A stretch of DNA of 30,173 nucleotides, from contig NMRA01001065.1 of assembly GCA_002633005.1 (NCBI GenBank), forward strand, positions 1 to 30,173, given 5' to 3'. The translations under genes were made by a program, and so were the position numbers. The notes beneath the pieces are model-generated. The model worked only from the letters and a program-made list of their open reading frames with translations. It made no database searches and was not told the DNA's origin. This stretch comes from Phoronis australis (Eukaryota > Phoronida > Phoronidae). Numbering within the stretch: position 1 is the stretch's first letter; each line of letters starts with the position of its first letter. This document shows positions 1 to 11,400 of the stretch, in pieces.

Positions 1-61
1 GAGGCATAAGAGGGAGCCAGATAAAAACAAATTAATAGAAAGAATTTACTTTTTATTTCAG

Positions 62-211
62 GCATTTCATCCATTACTCAAGATGGCCGCTGCTAAGAAT
101 TCCAGCCAACCAATGAGTGTCCGTCGAGCTGCCATTTTGAATATGACATCTCGCATGGGATCAATCGATGATAATACCTCTGGGAAGTTCTATACATACC
201 GTGCAAGTAAG
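62..211 (+). CDS. SDR exon (penultimate)
   Basis: The acceptor is TTTTATTTCAG ending at 61 and the donor is AAG|GTAATT at 212. The exon holds exactly 50 codons in phase 0. It encodes AFHPLLK at its start, AILNMTS with the catalytic serine in the middle and the YRASK active-site motif at its end. Confidence 0.85.
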
Positions 212-1619
212 GTAATTATCACTTTTCTGTGTGTACTGTGCCACAGATTCTGACGACGGGTTACACAACAACTGTCTGTGACCAGCAGTGTCGCAGTGCA
301 GAGGGAGATAATTGCAGAAAGTACAATGAATGACCAACTTTGCAGAACATTAGCAGTTGGTACCAGAGGAGTGTTTGGTCAGTAGAGCTTGGAGGAGTTG
401 GCAATACATTAAGATTGAAACTTGGTTACTGCCAAGGAAGGTAGTAACAACTCTGCGTGTGTTTGTTGTGATGACAGCATGTGATTCATGCAGTAATGTT
501 TGCAATGATAACGAGCAGTGGACATTTACCTTGTGGCATTCGGAATTATTACATTAAGTACGCTGATTATATACTGTGTGTAGTGCAAATTGAATGCCAC
601 TGAAACTTAATCACTTTAGGCAAATTTGAAGTTTCTAACTCATAATTTATATTTGCACTCTGTGACCTTTGACCTATAAAATCTGGATCGCTTAGAAAAG
701 TAATTTTTTATTGGCATGTTGGGTTAGTTGGGTTACACGAGTGCACTGAAGTTGAAGAGTGCACCTTTAAAACTGTTAGGAGAAACAACATTTTCGAAGT
801 AAGACGATCTTTGTACCAATTGACCTCTCATGGTGCATTTTGGAATAGTTTTATATACTGGCGAATGACTGAATTTCAAAGGCCCATCTCTAGTTATTTA
901 GGGATTGTCAAGGCCTAAGAAAGGTTGTAAACAAAAACAATAGCATAAAATGTAAACAAGTTAAGTACTTTGCACTAGAAGACGCAGATTGGGATATTCT
1001 TTTCATCCATGCACTACCACAAAACAAAGTCTACCTTTTAAACTAAACCCATGCTCTATTCTGAAATGCTAGTTATATATGTACTGTAACTGTATTATGG
1101 GGAGAGGTTTTGAATGCTGAATTGATATTTTCTGAAGAGGCCCAGCACTGGAATTGACACTGAGCCAGCATTTGTTCTGTTGCCAGAGAGTCTCTTTCAT
1201 ATAATTTGAAACTTGTTTTCAAATTCAGATGAAATTTGTATATCAGATTTTTTTGTTATTGAACCTAACACTTGTGTTCAGTTATCAATGAGGCGCATTC
1301 CGCATACTGAGAACTGAAAAAGCATAGGTTATTGTCCTTGAATTCAGGTATTGGGTTAAACGGTGAACCCATATGCTTAATCTTCTGGTTGTAGGTGGCA
1401 ATCAACATGATAACAGTCAGCGAGAGTATCGACCTGAAAGGCGAAGGTATTTTGTGTGCAACGATTCATCCAGGTTGGGTCAAAACTGACATGGGTTCAG
1501 CAAACGCCCCAACAAGCGTGGATGAATGTGCAGAGAGCTTAATTAAGCTCTTCCACGGTCTAGGAGAGGGAGATACTGGCAGTTTCTGTCATGCCAATGG
1601 GTCTAAGTTACCATGGTAA
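62..1619 (+). CDS. C-factor-like short-chain dehydrogenase/reductase, 3' part
   Basis: The gene is partial: two exons (62-211 and 1395-1619) remain, joined in phase 0 and giving 124 residues plus the stop; the 5' exons lie before the window. The product is a classical SDR, an NAD(P)(H)-dependent oxidoreductase with a Rossmann fold. The segment AILNMTS carries the catalytic serine region, YRASK is the YxxxK catalytic Tyr/Lys motif, and HPGWVKTDMG is the conserved strand after the active site. The end LPW is typical of the C-factor (CsgA-like) SDR subgroup found in marine invertebrates, and the order of motifs and the length of this C-terminal half match that group. The substrate is unknown. 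The nucleotide-binding TGxxxGxG part is missing because it lies upstream. The gene is convergent with NDUFAF6. Family assignment is firm; the subgroup is likely. Confidence 0.85.
212..1394 (+). other. SDR intron, 1183 bp
   Basis: AT-rich intron between the two SDR exons. I see no coding exon, repeat or RNA gene in it; the short open frame at 357-557 has no recognisable protein. Confidence 0.7.
1395..1619 (+). CDS. SDR last exon
   Basis: The acceptor TTGTAG ends at 1394. The exon starts VAINM directly after the YRASK of the previous exon, so GTG at 1395 is an internal valine codon and not a start. It contains HPGWVKTDMG and ends with LPW and TAA. Confidence 0.87.
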   Translation: MAINMITVSESIDLKGEGILCATIHPGWVKTDMGSANAPTSVDECAESLIKLFHGLGEGDTGSFCHANGSKLPW

Positions 1620-3011
1620 AGCAGTGGTGTAGGCAATCTTTTGAAGTGTAGCTTGTTATGACAAACTATTAGAGTTTGAGAGATGAAAAGACATAGGATA
1701 TTCATCAATAAGTTTTAAGAGTGACTCCATATAAAAACCAACAGGTAGAGTCTATACCCAAAATCACCGATTTTTTTGAAACTTAGCACATGAGTTTGGT
1801 TTGTTGAGATGTAGAAAAAACTCACTTTTTAAGACTTTTCATTCATTATTTTTCTTTTTATGACCCATACCCCCATTTTGCAACAAAATTGGGCGTCGAA
1901 GTAGGCATGTTTGAATGCATTTTACAAGCATGTGTGGTCAAAACAAATGAATAATACGAATTGAAAGCGCAGTGGCTGAAAAATTTAATGGCATAACTTT
2001 CAAAATCCATTTTTAAATTTGTACATTTTGAATTTGTGAGGCAAAAACGGCTATTTTTCAGGTTTTCACTGAAGCCATTTTCGGCCAAATTTGGCAATCT
2101 GTAGAAGCCATAACGCACCTTTCCTGAAATTGACTTTATAATAATTTGTTTAGTCATTCCTAACCTGTTCATAATCTCAAATAAAAAATCTTGACTCTAA
2201 TGTAGTTTTTGCGTACGAAGCATTACACGAACTGCACTTCGTCCTTTTGCATGTTCTCAGTTGCCTCTGCTACCAATAGGGGGCTCTTGGAACATATAAT
2301 TAGCTTGCGAAACGCGACATATAAACCTTGTATTTTGGAGAAAAGGCAGACAGCATTATTAATTACCATTCTCTGAAAACGGCACTGATGATTATTGCTT
2401 ATTACAAAAAATATGTAACGTGAATCAACTGGCATGCATGGTTCTAAATGATAGATGGCGCTGCTTTTGTTGACGTAGAGACTGAAGACGCATCTAGAAT
2501 AAGAGCAGTAACACGTGGACCTTGCTATAATTCAAGACTTAGCGAGATATTGCCCTGCATTTTGAATGAGAACACGTGGTTTTGGATAAATTTTACAAAG
2601 GTTCTAGTGTTACTGAACTCACCGCTGTCTTGTTTTCTATATGCCTTGTTCGTGCCACTGGCAAAGGAAGGCACCCAAGGTGGATATGGCTCCTAGTGTT
2701 CAGTGCAAAAAATCCTTCAACTTGTCAATAGTCATTGTAACTTTGGATTCATATTGTAATGTCCCTGATGGTTTCTACAAATTTTAGTCGCCACCAGTCG
2801 CCAGAAATCTGGTGTTCCCCCCACACACCGGGCACCCTAACGCTGAATATTTCTGTCAGTGTGAAAAAGGTACACATTCACAGTCAGTAGAAAATAATTC
2901 ACGAGAGACAATTTTATTAATGACTCGTTCATGACAGACATGAAATAAACAGAAGTAACGGTCTCGACTTCATATATCACACATCTTTGACTGGTATGCT
3001 ACAAAACTAGG
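1620..3011. other. intergenic, probably including the SDR 3' UTR
   Basis: No gene found. The open frames at 1858-2172, 2223-2435 and 2448-2696 show no known domain and no matching splice sites. A small hairpin with arms CACCAG/CTGGTG lies near 2800-2815. Confidence 0.5.
2180..2185 (+). terminator. possible polyadenylation signal of the SDR gene
   Basis: This is the first canonical AATAAA after the SDR stop codon, 560 bp downstream, in an AT-rich setting. Such hexamers are frequent in AT-rich DNA, so its use is only inferred. Confidence 0.3.
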
Positions 3012-3508
3012 CTAAACGTTGAGCTCATTTACCATTTCATTCAGTAAATCTAGCGATATGGCAGCATCTTCAGCAGAAATAATATTGCATCGTCATAAAC
3101 AATGCTGCAGACAACCTCGAAAAAATCCACCAATATGCGATTCACTTAATATCACAGGTAAACACTTTACCAGTGGGTTCTCGTGATGTTTTCTCCATTT
3201 TGGCTCTTCCGAGGGAGAACGTATTTACCTGACTTATCTCCTTCATCGAATATGTTCGTCAGAAAGTTCTTAACCTTTGCCGAAAATCTTGTTGACACTT
3301 TACCTTTTTTCAATGCCTAACCTATTGCTTCAGCATTCGTCTCATCCAAATAGTACTCTGAGGCTGCCTCAAATGACGCTCCGGTTCTTGCATGTGAAAG
3401 CATTTCTGACCACTGTAGTGCGATGTGGTCATACGTGGTTTCCCTCTGTAAATGTNGTCTTTTTAAAATGCACTTGCTTCTCTCAAAACCAGTCATTACA
3501 ACTATCAA
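3012..3508 (-). pseudogene. broken coding relic, probably a transposon-associated or zinc-finger-type protein
   Basis: On the minus strand one frame runs from 3508 to a TAA at 3167-3169, interrupted only by a TAG at 3317-3319. After that stop it reads GKVSTRFSAKVKNFLTNIF followed by DEGDKSGKYV. From memory this resembles a segment of uncharacterised invertebrate proteins (often with zinc fingers) that begins GWALK and continues with a Phe/Leu-rich helix and F..GE.tG; the TAG sits where that family has the Trp, so TGG to TAG is likely. A second frame (3012-3140) has HIGGFFR and ends NEMVNELNV and TAG, which would fit the family's C-terminus after a frameshift. There is an unknown base at 3456. 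It has several lesions and is not expected to make protein. Family identity is tentative. Confidence 0.4.
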
Positions 3509-3644
3509 TTCTTACTCGTTTAATCTTAAAGGCATTTATTTCCATTAAAAATTTCTACAGAGTGTTTAAATTAACCTGATAATGTAAAAGAAATGAAAGA
3601 ATACAAGAGGGTTACACGTACATCTTTTATATATCCTCAAGCTT

Positions 3645-3705
3645 AACCTCAACTGACTCCCTCAGTGGGTAAAGGTCATCGGGTTCAGGTTTGATACTAG
3701 CCACC
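3645..3705 (+). repeat. tRNA-derived SINE relic
   Basis: An A-box-like TCCCTCAGTGG (3658-3668) is followed at normal tRNA spacing by a B-box-like GGTTTGATACT (3688-3698) and CTAGCC. Both boxes differ from consensus at two or three positions, so this is an old SINE head or tRNA pseudogene and not a working tRNA. Confidence 0.4.
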
Positions 3706-5276
3706 TAATAAACCCAGAAAACCTCTTGTTTTCATTTGAAAGAGTTTAGACTTGGTTTGTATTACTATTTAAAGCAGACTTCTTGCCTAAAAGTTTGTTC
3801 AAATGGTCTGTAAACTCTGCTCGTCATTTCCAAACTATGAAAGTAGACAATTTTGCAATACAATTTTCACTATGGTGCAAAGTTGAGGCAAGATTTTTTA
3901 TTGCTCAGTCATCAAGACTAGCTCTTTAACTGTATGTTCAAAACGTCACATAAGGCTACCAGGTGTTTTATGGCAGTAAAAAGGTCACAAAAATGGCCAC
4001 TGAAATTAGCCCCAAAAAGTGGTCTGTGGATTATCTCCCCTGTCTAGCACAAAACTGTCAGATTTTAATAAATTGCACAGAATTATGTAAAGTATACGTT
4101 GGTTATTTCAGCCACCAAAACATAGCTTTTGATCTATTTTGTGTGTTACTCATTTTTGTTGCTGAAAACATGCGATTTTCGAGACGGCTAATATGCCCAA
4201 TTGTGCAAATTTGTGTTATCATGCTTCAGCAGCGAAATTAGGGGTCATTGAGTGCACAAAATTTGGCATTTGGGTTTATGTTAGGATACCTACCCATTGT
4301 TTTAAAGTTTGACGTATAGACTGATTTTTGAAAATCTACTGGTTTTTATATGGACCGTCTCTTAATAGGTATTGGGTGTGCATTCTTAAAGTGATTTTTT
4401 CTGTGTTTGCCTTAATCAGATGCTTATGTGATAACAATGAGGCAACCAAAATGGTTTGTAATGATAAGGTGTACCAAATTAATGCCCCTTTTCTAAATTC
4501 CACACATAGCTACTCTTAGCTGTGGTGTGTTTGAAATATGAAATCACGAATTTGGCGTTTACTTTTGTCTGAAATTGGCAAGATTTGACCATACTCGTAA
4601 ATAAATGAATAATATGGTAAAACTCGCAAGTAATACTGACGCGTCAGTTCGTTGCTAAACATGTTGATCAGCTCAATTGTTCATGCGTATGATTTTGACA
4701 TTTTAAGTGTTGGATTCCACTTACAATGTAATTGGATCTGTAGTTTTACATAGTTAGCTGCTATTAAATGACTTAACTTGTTTTGTGATTACAGTTTTTG
4801 TGAGTCACTCATGTGACGCACGATCGGTTTGCTAAAGACTTTCTATTTGCCCTGATACATTGGAAGCTGTTTATCCATTCTGTTCTAGTTGTGAACTTGA
4901 GTTGGCTGGTGTGTCACTGGTGAGTGGAATAGAATATTTTTGTTTGTGTTACAGAGGGTTTTGATTCTAAGGCGCACATCATTCTTCAGTGATCAAAACA
5001 TAGCCTTAATTAATTTGTTGTAACGTGGTTGTTGGTGGGTGACGTTTATGTGGGTAGTATTACCAATGAGATCACATGATTACTAAATCAAGCAATGTGC
5101 CATCAGATAATTTGTGAAATATAACGTGCGTGCAGATTCAGCAAACGGGATGTTATTCAATGTTATACAATATTTGTACAATCATTGTAATTGTACACGA
5201 TTTGAAACTCACTTAATGAATAAATACTCAAGACTACAGCTACTCTCTATTTTTGCAAGATCAACAAGATTTAATG
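3706..5276. other. intergenic, between the convergent SDR and NDUFAF6 genes
   Basis: AT-rich and without recognisable genes. Open frames at 3963-4241 and 4328-4519 have no known domain. The NDUFAF6 3' UTR must lie in the upper part: ATTAAA on the minus strand (5270-5275) starts one base after its stop codon. Confidence 0.5.
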
Positions 5277-5405
5277 TCAATATTTCCTTTTAATCTTGTG
5301 TGTCCAAAGATTCCAGGCTAACATGTGATTCCTTTGCTGCAAACTGGGGTGAAAGACATCGAAGTCAAGTTTCTGAAGCTTTGTGAGGTAGTTGTCAACA
5401 GCTAC
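5277..5405 (-). CDS. NDUFAF6: NDUFAF6 exon 9 (last)
   Basis: 42 codons and TGA, from [15 protein letters not shown] through [11 protein letters not shown] to KIKRKY. The acceptor is TTGTAG. The C-terminus after HPSLQQ differs from the vertebrate form but has the usual length. ATTAAA follows the stop after one base and could be the polyadenylation signal. Confidence 0.92.
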   Translation of the reverse strand, partial: VAVDNYLTKLQKLDFDVFHPSLQQRNHMLAWNLWTHKIKRKY

Positions 5406-8400
5406 CTACAAATCAATGAAAGAAAACAATCATTACCTAATAACTGAGCGGATTAATATAAGCATCACAAAGTCTGGAATATTGTCGAAGTTATAGCCGT
5501 TCACCAGAGGTGGGTTCCTCTGGTGTACAAGAACAACGCAGAGTATTGAACGCCTCCAACTGTGTACACCACATATAGCACAGATACAAGGGATGACCGT
5601 TATTTTGAATATTCCCGCAAGAGGGAGCAACGCAAGTTATGCTCTCATTAATAGGAACACATATGCCAAACATGAAGATAAAGACTCGGCAGGCACAAAA
5701 AACACAAAACTATTGCAAAACATTTTCCTATGTAGGAGGGAGTTACACCACCCCCATTCTCTGTGAAGCATGCATTGAATTACAGCTTCGCATGTATTCA
5801 AACAATAAAACAAAAAATTGAAAAATGAAAACGTAGCTTCAAATAAATATGAAATATTTGATAATATCTTTCAGCTTATAGAATTCCGAAAAGTTCACAA
5901 ATACGAATGAAATAGAGCAGACTTATATTAACTGCCACGACCTCCCTCGTCCTGTTTTTTTGATGAAAGCAAAACAGTTACCGGACATGAGTTGTCTATG
6001 TAGAAAACAGGTGGCATTGTGTGCCACATGCGACAGGTTTTCAACGTGGTGCGTTACATCTCGTAGCAGCTAGTCTATGGCAGTATTAAGCAACTTTCTC
6101 AACATCAACAGGTGAACAGGGGGGATTAACTTCTTATAACTGTGGTTTACACTGTCCCAGGAAACACACCGCCCTCTTCAGCAACACTCACCCACGAAAT
6201 ATTGATGCACAATTATTTATGGGGAGAATCTGGTGAACAGATGTGTCAAAAAGGTAACAGAGTAAAACTTCCATGGCATACTGTATCATTCAAGTACCAA
6301 GAGATTTTACAAGTCTGACAAACTATAAATTATAAACATGCCTAAAATAGTTACGCATTGTTTCCAGACTTTTAGTGGAGGAAAACAAATGCTCTGCATT
6401 GAAAATTATTGCTTTGAAATTATTCAATAATACAGCCGTGATGATTAAACTTGGGACCAGTATCAACTGAGTACTTACACAGGGTAACAGTGCTACTTTG
6501 ACATTGGTTGGAATTTCTGCCGAAAGCGACCTTGCCTGAAAAAAGAAAGCTCATGTATATGATTGTTGAGTAGAAATACACAGAAAATATTAAACCATGA
6601 TTGCAAAGGAAATTGTTGATAACTGGAAGATTACTGTCAAAGGACTAGGCAGGAAAAGTTTCAGTATTAGATAACACGAGGATGTCTAAGGAACAGTAAA
6701 CTAACAACAGAAACTCTTGTTGTATAATAATATCTAGCTCACAAACATATTGTCCAAATTTTATAGAAGATTTAAAAATATGAATTTAGAAAAAAAACAG
6801 TGCAGGTGGCCTGATGTCATTTGCAGTGCATCAGATGTGCGCAGGCCTCATGGTTGGGCCCACTGCACAAAACACCTGAGATAAAGCACGAGAGCCCCAT
6901 TATGGTTCTTCGTGAAGAAAGTTTTCAAGTCTGCCCGTCTCTTAAGAAAACAGACAGACTTTTCCATTTGTTGCCATGCACTATATGTAAAAAGTTTAAT
7001 GATTGCCTCAACCCCATGTAATTAAATTGCCTGCAGGTTGGGGGTCATCACAGAAACACAGCTATACAACAATTCCATGCGATAAGACGGAATAAACGGG
7101 ATGAATTAGGAACACTGAGTTACATGTACTCATGACAACTAAAAAATAAATCGGTACTGACAAAAAGCGATGGCAAATGCAATACGACGGTTTATGTCAA
7201 GACATAGTTTCTGAACTATACTCATGCATATTTACTGTGGAAACCATACCTTCTGTAAATGTTGGTATCCTCTACTAGCTATGTCATACATGACATCAGA
7301 GACTCGCTGCTCACGGCGACCTCGAATGATATCTTCATGAGACACATTGTTCTGCAATGGTGAGTCAACACGAGTGTTAGTCCTAAAATTTCCTCACGTG
7401 GCTGCACCCAGTCCATTTGCAGTTTGCCTACAGCCACATTCTGAATCCAACAATTTTCTACCCCAAAGATAGAAAAAAGCATTGCATGATTAACAAGGCC
7501 GCTCAAGGCAACTGAGCTGAGGGACGCAAAAAGAAAAAAATATATTGCACCTCAGTCGGATTACAACATTTTGTGATGGCACCGTAACCTGGGTGCTAAG
7601 CAACACCTAAACTTAGCTAGTATTGTAGATTGACAAATGTCAAAATAATTTGGAGCAACATAATGATCAGCATCGTTGTGGTGTACAGCTTCCAGATGAG
7701 TGCAGCATCACGGGCAAATCTAGGATACCAACAGTGTTACTGATTTGGCTGTGTCCATGGGGAGGGAGAAGGATTGGGCTCCTCTAAATCTACATGAGCA
7801 ATGTGAATAAATATTGCAATACCAATGCATGACATGGACGTCTGCACTAAATCTTGTAGTGTGTCTTCCGCTGGTTGAAGATAGAAGTGTGGTTAGTGCA
7901 GTTAGTGGAAGGCCATGTACAACTGAGAAATAACAACTGTTTTAAACCAGCAAGATGCTTGGGTTTGTACAAGTAGTAAGAGCGTAAAGACATGATAACA
8001 GGTGTCAAAGTTCTTACCTTAATCATGACATCTGTTGGAAGATATACCCGACTTCTGTTACCATGGTAAGGCACAGCTCTCAGAACAGTGGTGACTGCTT
8101 GTGCCTTTCCAAGATGACTTGCTGCGTGGTCAGCATTCACATTTTCTACACCTGTGGAATGGATGTAAAGATGAAATTTGATAGTCAAGTTACCATTGTC
8201 TGGGACCCTAGAAAAATATGCAAATTTGGCTAACTTCTGAACGTCTCATCTCAGAAATGGCAGACTGGATTCACATGAAACTTTCAGATACTACGTTTTA
8301 TGCACTTTCCTACAAAACAGTTCTAGAAATTGTTTTAAAAATGTCCCACTTCACTATCAAAAATGAGCACTTTTGCATCTGATTCTTATTTTAAAAAATC

Positions 8401-11400
8401 AAAAGTTGCATAAAACGCAAGGAAATTAGAAAACTGTAACCGCATTTTTGAGATTTCATCTTTTACAGACTTAAAAACTTTAGTGAATGAACATATTGGG
8501 CTAATTAGAGAGATGTTGATAACTGATAAGGTTCTAGCTAACCTTCAGTTTATACGAATTGTCCAGAGCAGAAATCTTTTCTAATCCTAGCAAGAAATAA
8601 GCCAACATCAAAGTAATAAGTGCATAAAAGGTAGACCTCAAAAGTGATTTTGACACTGGCTTGTGGATTGTGGCTTATCTCCAATTCATGTTTAGTTACC
8701 ACTAACTTTATATTAAAACACTGAAAAGCTTAGTTTTCTCCCAACCTTATCATTGAGGTTGTAGTACGCGATAGTGAAATAAATGCAGAAGTCATTTTTA
8801 CCCAGAGCCTGTAGAGTAAGATAATGAACTGAAGACATCGTCTGCTCTCCATGGTCTTCTAATTCTTCCAAGTCACGATAGGGGGCGTCAGCGAGTAGCT
8901 GCTGCTCCTGGGTAAATAAACCACATTCCAAAAGGAGTTGTAAATTAGTCAACAGTACTCACACAATGTTTTTTTATTGTTAATAAAAGTTACTTGGAAG
9001 TTGCTGACCACAACCCACCACTTTGTTCCAACAAATGTGATTATTTCAAAGCTTCATCGACTGTCGAACTTTATTACAATGAACCTCACTGCGTGAAAGG
9101 TTCGTCATATCAGGGGTTCACTATAAGCAAACAAATATTCTAGAGAAAATGCGTTACTCAACAGAAGCATGTGGTTACAACTCGCCAATTTAGGACAAAT
9201 ATGGCGGTCAAGAAACATAGCACCAAATAAACGTTTTGCCAATAACGTTCAAATTCTGTGCCATAGCTACCACTAGACAAAAATTGTGAACATTCACAAG
9301 AACGTTAGAAGGAAATTGTTTTTGTCTGAAGTTGTTAAAGTTTTACCATACATCACACAAAATCTGAATTTTAATTAAAAAACACATATACCACACTTAC
9401 CCGACGCTCAATAATTCTTGTTAGCCATCTCTTAGAAAGTTTTTGTTTCCTTATAGCCTGAAAAAGTGTCAATACTTGGAGACACTGGAAAATATTCACA
9501 CATAGATAGCGCAGTGCACCATTGGCAAATGCAGAAAGATGCCATATTATTTCATTGTCTTGTTAGTGGAGAGAAAACTGTGGCCAATACTAAGAGTAAC
9601 TGCAATTCACAGCCAAACATTAATTACAACTGTATCACATAACATCTAGTTATTCTTGAGAGTTCGACGTATTTAATAGCAAAACAAAACAATATTTTGA
9701 CCCAGCTTCGGTTCCCACAAAAATGACAAAACTGTTTTTTTTTTGGAAATGACAAACATTTAAACAGTTTGCAAACTAATACTGGAATAAAAACTTACAA
9801 AAGTTAGCGACGTTTTTTTTTTATATTCCAGCATTAGACTCAAACTTGATCTGTTTTCTCATTTGGATGTCTCAATATTTTCATGCATTTAGTTTGCAAA
9901 TAACTAAATTACTAAGTTTCAAAATGTAAAGGCAGCTACTGAAAAATGTATTTGAACAAAAATGCTTATTTCATTAAATATTTTCTTAGTGATCTCAAAA
10001 ACATTATTTTCCAATTAAAGACTCATCAAAAATTTCTACAAATCTTCCACGGAATGGCGAATTGTCACATGCTCTTTAATAAAGGTGTATACCATGGTGA
10101 GCATAATAGAGTAGAGACCTGTATGTTTCATGAAAAGTGACTTAAAGTCCCTCTTTATTGGTAACAGCCAGTTCAAAGAAACATGGTCACGAAAACTGAC
10201 TTTCCACAACTTGTGACAGTATTGCTATTACATGTGCACATTTGTAGTAAGTATAGTGTTAGGTCGCCACACCACATGGAATAAACAAGATCATTAAATT
10301 GTCAGTCATTTTTAAAAGGTTTATTGAAAGCAATCAGACAACTTATCTTCAAACTTCCAAAACTGAATACCTTTGCCAACTCCAAGGCAACTGGAGTTTG
10401 TGGAGATTCACCTTGGAATATCTGTAGGACTGCATCTTTCCAGAACCTCATTCGCATCAAACCTATCTGTTTCTCAGATACAATATCTTGGACCTGGAAC
10501 AATGCTATTGAACTTGTAGAATGACAACTGTTATAGCCTGAAAGGAAAATGAAGGGATTAAAAGAGCTCCGTAAAAATGAGCCGCACTTTGATACCCAGT
10601 CATACTGACACAAGACTACGTGTACTTTTTCTACTGGAACAATAGCCAGATCCAATACTGAAATACGCTCTTCTAGGATTTAAGGTGTAAAAATAGACAG
10701 TGACCAACAGCAGCGATCCCATGATGGACCTATTACAGGTGAAAATTCGAGGCAAAACCCAATTAAATTTGTAAACTGAAGCGGGAGTTTCAATTACGTC
10801 ATTCCCTGCCAACACAATAAGAGAACCATGTGGCTAGGCTGCCAACACTCAACAGGCACATATAGTTTTATGACATAATGTAGTGTCCTAAAAGATTACA
10901 TTAGGTGACCAAGCAGCTGAAGCAGCTGCACTGAATTCAATGGGCTATTATGTTCACATTAGCAAACTCCAACCTTTGACAGTCAATTTTTACCTGCAAC
11001 AGGTGCCTCATGCATTTACAGGGGGCAACCTACAGAATGAAACTGCCATTGCTACTTTTTCAGCTTCCATGTTCCTGTTTTCAATGCAGCTCATAGCACA
11101 GTAATCATAACTCGCAACAGAAAGGGTGACTACAAAATGATCGCAACAGACAAGTCATGCAGTAATATGTGAAACTCCATAGCCCGAGGCAGAAAAAATC
11201 CTCTCAATAGTGTTGTTTAGTTATAAGTAGGAAAATATGTAACTGCAGTTTTCAAAAAGAGCAGCTATAGTGTCCTGTTTTGTGAAAATGAGTTAGGAAT
11301 ATACCGATTTTGTCCATACCTGAGCCAACTCGACATTAAACGCCTTGATCGCAAACACACTGGATCTCACGTGTTCTGGCAATAACAACGTGCATAAGAA

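Larger units (their letters stand above)
5406..10370 (-). other. NDUFAF6 introns 3 to 8
   Basis: Introns at 9458-10370, 8908-9400, 8152-8801, 7352-8017, 6536-7249 and 5406-6478 separate the exons listed above. They are AT-rich and without other genes. Intron 8 has a perfect 9-bp hairpin (5502-5510 and 5517-5525). Intron 5 has an 11-bp inverted repeat (8294-8304 and 8407-8417). Intron 3 has several poly-T runs. Confidence 0.6.

Noticed and set aside
2448-2696. An 82-codon open frame on the plus strand
   Set aside because: No known motif and no splice partners; the length is unremarkable for non-coding DNA.
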